From Streptomyces chartreusis (GTDB lineage: Bacteria; Actinomycetota; Actinomycetes; Streptomycetales; Streptomycetaceae), in NCBI RefSeq assembly GCF_008704715.1, contig NZ_CP023689.1, positions 2,976,001 through 3,040,000 of the forward strand: a DNA stretch of 64,000 nucleotides. Direction: 5' to 3'. The position numbers were made by a program, and so were the translations under genes. Below the pieces are notes generated by a model. That model was not told the origin of the DNA. It did no database searches and saw only the letters and a list, made by a program, of their open reading frames with translations. Shown one piece after another: positions 61,327-64,000 of the stretch (position 1 is the stretch's first letter; every line of letters starts with the position of its first letter).

Positions 61327-63777
61327 TCATCCCCGCAGCGTCTCCTCCAGCTTGCGTGCCACGGCGGCCGCCTCCTCACCGGGCAGCGGGGCGCCCTCGG
61401 GCCCTGTGACATAGAACGCGTCGACGGCGTTGGCGCCCAGTGTGCTGACATGCGCACTGCGCACCCGCACGCTCGCGTCCTCCAGCGCCCGGCCGATCCG
61501 GAACAGCAGCCCCGGCGCGTCCTGGGCCCGCACCTCGATGACCGTGGCCAGCCGCGAGGCGGCCGGATGCACCGTCACCCTCGGCGGCGGCGCCACCACG
61601 CCCCTGCGGCGCGGATAGGCCGCGTCCCGCTCGGCGAGCCGGCCCGCGATGTCCAGGGAGCCGTCCAGCGCCCGTACGAGGTCGGCGCGGAGCCGGGCGG
61701 CCTGCGGCAGCGAGCCGTACTCGGCGGCGACCCGCCAGTTCAGCAGCAGGACCGCGCCCTCGACGCCGTCGGGCAGGTCCAGGGCGCTCAGCTCGGCGGT
61801 GCGCACGGTCAGGCGGTGCATCGCGAGGACGCCTGCCACCGCGGGCAGCACGCCCGGCTGGTCGGGGACGGCGATGAGGAGTTCCACGCCGAGCGGCTCC
61901 GGGTCGCCCGGGGCCTGCTCCTCGGCGGGCGGCTCGGTCTGGGCCCGCAGCGCCAGTACGGGGCTGCCGGTGGCGATCGCCTCGATGGCGAGCCGTTCCT
62001 GCTCGGCGGTGGGCGCGGCGGCCTCGGGCTCGGCCGGGTCGTCCCCTGCGAGGACCGCGCCGACACGTTTGACCAGGTCGGCGACGAGGGACCCGCGCCA
62101 GGACGACCAGGCGGCCGGGCCGGTGGCCAGGGCGTCCGCCTCGGTCAGGGCGTGCAGCAGCTCCAGGGTGCCCTGCGAGCCGACGGCCTCGGCGACCGAG
62201 CGGACGGTGGCCGGGTCCTCCAGGTCGCGCCGGGTGGCCGTCTCGACGAGCAGCAGGTGATGGCGTACGAGGGTGGAGAGCACCGTCACGTCGTCGCGGT
62301 CGAAGCCGATGCGCGCGGCCACGTCCTTGACGATGATCTCGCCGGCCACGGAGTGGTCGCCGGGCCAGCCCTTGCCGATGTCGTGCAGCAGCGCGGCGAC
62401 CAGCAGCAGGTCGGGGCGGTGGACGCGGCGGGTGAACTCGGAGGCGCGCACGGCCGTCTCGATGAGGTGCCGGTCGACGGTCCAGATGTGCACGGCGTTG
62501 CGCTGCGGGCGGCAGCGCACCCGCTCCCAGTCGGGCAGGAAGTGGGTGATCAGCCCTTCGGCCTCCAGCGCCTCCCACACCTCGACCGTCGGCCGCCCGG
62601 AGCCCAGCAGGGTCACCAGCTGCTCACGGGCCTCGGCGGGCCAGGGCGTGGGCAGCGGGCGCACGTTCGCCGCCATGCGTCGTACGGCGTGCAGGGAGAG
62701 CGGCAGTCCGGCCTGGGCGGCGGCGGCCGCGGCCCGCAGGGGCAGCACGGGGTCACGTTCGGGGCGTGCGGCACGGGCGAGCACCACCTCGCCGTCCTGC
62801 TCCACGACGCCCTCGGCGAGCGGGGAGCGCTCGGCGACGGGCTTCGCACCACCGCCCAGCATGGCGCGCAGCCGCGGCCGCACGGCGCGCGCCCGCAGCA
62901 CGCGCCCCACTTCACGCCAAGTGACATCACTGGCGTACGAGATCACCCGCGCCGACTCGTACACCTGCCGCAGCAGTGTGTCCGCGTCGAGCAGGCCGAG
63001 CTCGGCGGCGACCTGGTCCTGCTCCTGGAGCGAGAGCCGGTCGGTCGCCCGCCCGGTGGTCAGGTGCAGGGCGTCGCGTACGTCGAGCAGCCGGCGCCGG
63101 GCGCCGTCGAGGCCCTCGCGCGGGGCGTCGGCCAGCCAGGACGCGGCGACGGCGCGCAGGATCGTGGCGTCCCGCAGGCCGCCGCGCGCCTCCTTCAGAT
63201 CGGGCTCCAGGAGGTACTGCAGCTCGCCCTGGCGCTCGGCGCGCTCGGCGGACAGCTCCTGCAGTTCGGGCAGCCGCTTGGGCGCCTGGTTGCGCCAGTC
63301 GGCGAGGACCGACGTGCGCAGTCCGGCCGTGAGGCCCAGGTCGCCCGCGATGTGCCGGGCGTCCAGCAGGCCGAGCTGGACCTTGAGGTCCTCCCCCGCG
63401 GTCCTGCGGGCCTCGGCGGGCGTGCGCACGGAGTGGTCGAGGGCGAGGCCGAGGTCCCACACGGGGTACCAGATGCGGTCGGCAAGAGCGGCCACCGCCT
63501 TGCTGTCGCCGCCGTCGTGCAGCAGGAGCAGGTCCAGGTCACTGCGCGGGGAGAGCTCACCGCGGCCGTACCCGCCGACGGCGACCAGGGAGACACCGCG
63601 CAGTCCCTCGGCGCCGGCCGCGAACAGGCCGGTCAGCCACTCGTCGGTCAGCTCCGCGAGGGCGGCACGGCGCGGCGGCCCGGACCGCGCCTCCTCGGTG
63701 AGGAGACGCAGCCGGGCCGCCGCGTAGCCGCTGGGTCCCGAGCCCTCTGCATCCTTGGAAACGTCCGTGCTCGTCAC
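61327..63777 (-). CDS. glnD: PII-protein nucleotidyltransferase / hydrolase GlnD
   Basis: An 816-residue sensor enzyme. The N-terminal nucleotidyltransferase domain has GGYGRGELSPRSDLDLLLLH (about residue 68). The HD hydrolase domain has LLHDIGKGWPGDHSVAG (about 440). Two ACT domains close the protein (VELLIAVPDQPGVLPAVAGV and TVIEVRAQDAPGLLFRIGRA). In Streptomyces it adenylylates the PII protein GlnK on the T-loop Tyr in response to nitrogen status. GTG 63777 follows AGGAG by 7 nt. It starts 28 bp after the glnK stop, completing the glnK-glnD pair. Confidence 0.96.
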   Translation of the reverse strand: MTSTDVSKDAEGSGPSGYAAARLRLLTEEARSGPPRRAALAELTDEWLTGLFAAGAEGLRGVSLVAVGGYGRGELSPRSDLDLLLLHDGGDSKAVAALADRIWYPVWDLGLALDHSVRTPAEARRTAGEDLKVQLGLLDARHIAGDLGLTAGLRTSVLADWRNQAPKRLPELQELSAERAERQGELQYLLEPDLKEARGGLRDATILRAVAASWLADAPREGLDGARRRLLDVRDALHLTTGRATDRLSLQEQDQVAAELGLLDADTLLRQVYESARVISYASDVTWREVGRVLRARAVRPRLRAMLGGGAKPVAERSPLAEGVVEQDGEVVLARAARPERDPVLPLRAAAAAAQAGLPLSLHAVRRMAANVRPLPTPWPAEAREQLVTLLGSGRPTVEVWEALEAEGLITHFLPDWERVRCRPQRNAVHIWTVDRHLIETAVRASEFTRRVHRPDLLLVAALLHDIGKGWPGDHSVAGEIIVKDVAARIGFDRDDVTVLSTLVRHHLLLVETATRRDLEDPATVRSVAEAVGSQGTLELLHALTEADALATGPAAWSSWRGSLVADLVKRVGAVLAGDDPAEPEAAAPTAEQERLAIEAIATGSPVLALRAQTEPPAEEQAPGDPEPLGVELLIAVPDQPGVLPAVAGVLAMHRLTVRTAELSALDLPDGVEGAVLLLNWRVAAEYGSLPQAARLRADLVRALDGSLDIAGRLAERDAAYPRRRGVVAPPPRVTVHPAASRLATVIEVRAQDAPGLLFRIGRALEDASVRVRSAHVSTLGANAVDAFYVTGPEGAPLPGEEAAAVARKLEETLRG

Positions 63778-63805
63778 CCAGCGACTCCTGTTCTTTTTCC
63801 CTGCC

Positions 63806-64000
<195 letters not shown>

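Overview
The window is chromosomal DNA of a Streptomyces, or a very close relative. Coding third positions are almost all G or C, GTG and TTG starts are common, and the sporulation sigma factor WhiG, a cluster of four type I signal peptidases, an LAETG-anchored surface protein and a DasR-type chitinase operator are all present. Gene order resembles what I remember of the S. coelicolor chromosome between glnK/glnD and the SCO5673-type chitinase, read in reverse. I see no rRNA, tRNA, CRISPR array, insertion sequence or prophage.

Left third (1-27 kb), accessory metabolism. A secreted GH18 chitinase, cut by the left edge, is followed by a six-gene minus-strand polyamine locus: aldehyde dehydrogenase, lipoprotein binding protein, ATPase, two permeases and an FAD amine oxidase. 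A second polyamine locus lies at 17-22 kb, with a paralogous binding protein and aminobutyraldehyde dehydrogenase divergent from an Lrp/AsnC regulator and a class III aminotransferase. Together these could import polyamines and convert them through aminoaldehydes to GABA-type acids. Between and after them are NADAR, adenosine-deaminase-like, glycerophosphodiesterase, serine hydrolase, diacylglycerol kinase, degenerate ABC transporter, VOC, LOG-family and sortase-substrate genes.

Middle (27-38 kb). A DEAD-box helicase and cold-shock protein are followed by a thiamine-type ABC importer preceded by a clear TPP riboswitch. Then come rlmN, an SRPBCC protein and the conserved run rpsB-tsf-pyrH-frr-cdsA.

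Right part (40-64 kb), mostly housekeeping on the minus strand: an M23 peptidase, a TetR regulator, whiG, yraN-comM-dprA, DUF2469 and NUDIX genes, sipW-sipX-sipY and sipZ, rpsP-khpA-rimM-trmD-rplS, a zinc-ribbon SprT-like protein, an archaeal/eukaryotic-type prolyl-tRNA synthetase, a methyltransferase, an FtsH paralogue with an altered pore motif, ffh, glnD and the 3' end of glnK.

The least ordinary items are the FtsH paralogue without its pore aromatic, the archaeal/eukaryotic-type ProRS, an ABC ATPase without a recognisable signature motif, a 15-bp inverted repeat that covers a Shine-Dalgarno sequence, two equally spaced pairs of DnaA-box-like sites, a dispersed intergenic repeat and a probable frameshifted small gene. 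I found no convincing wholly new multi-gene system.
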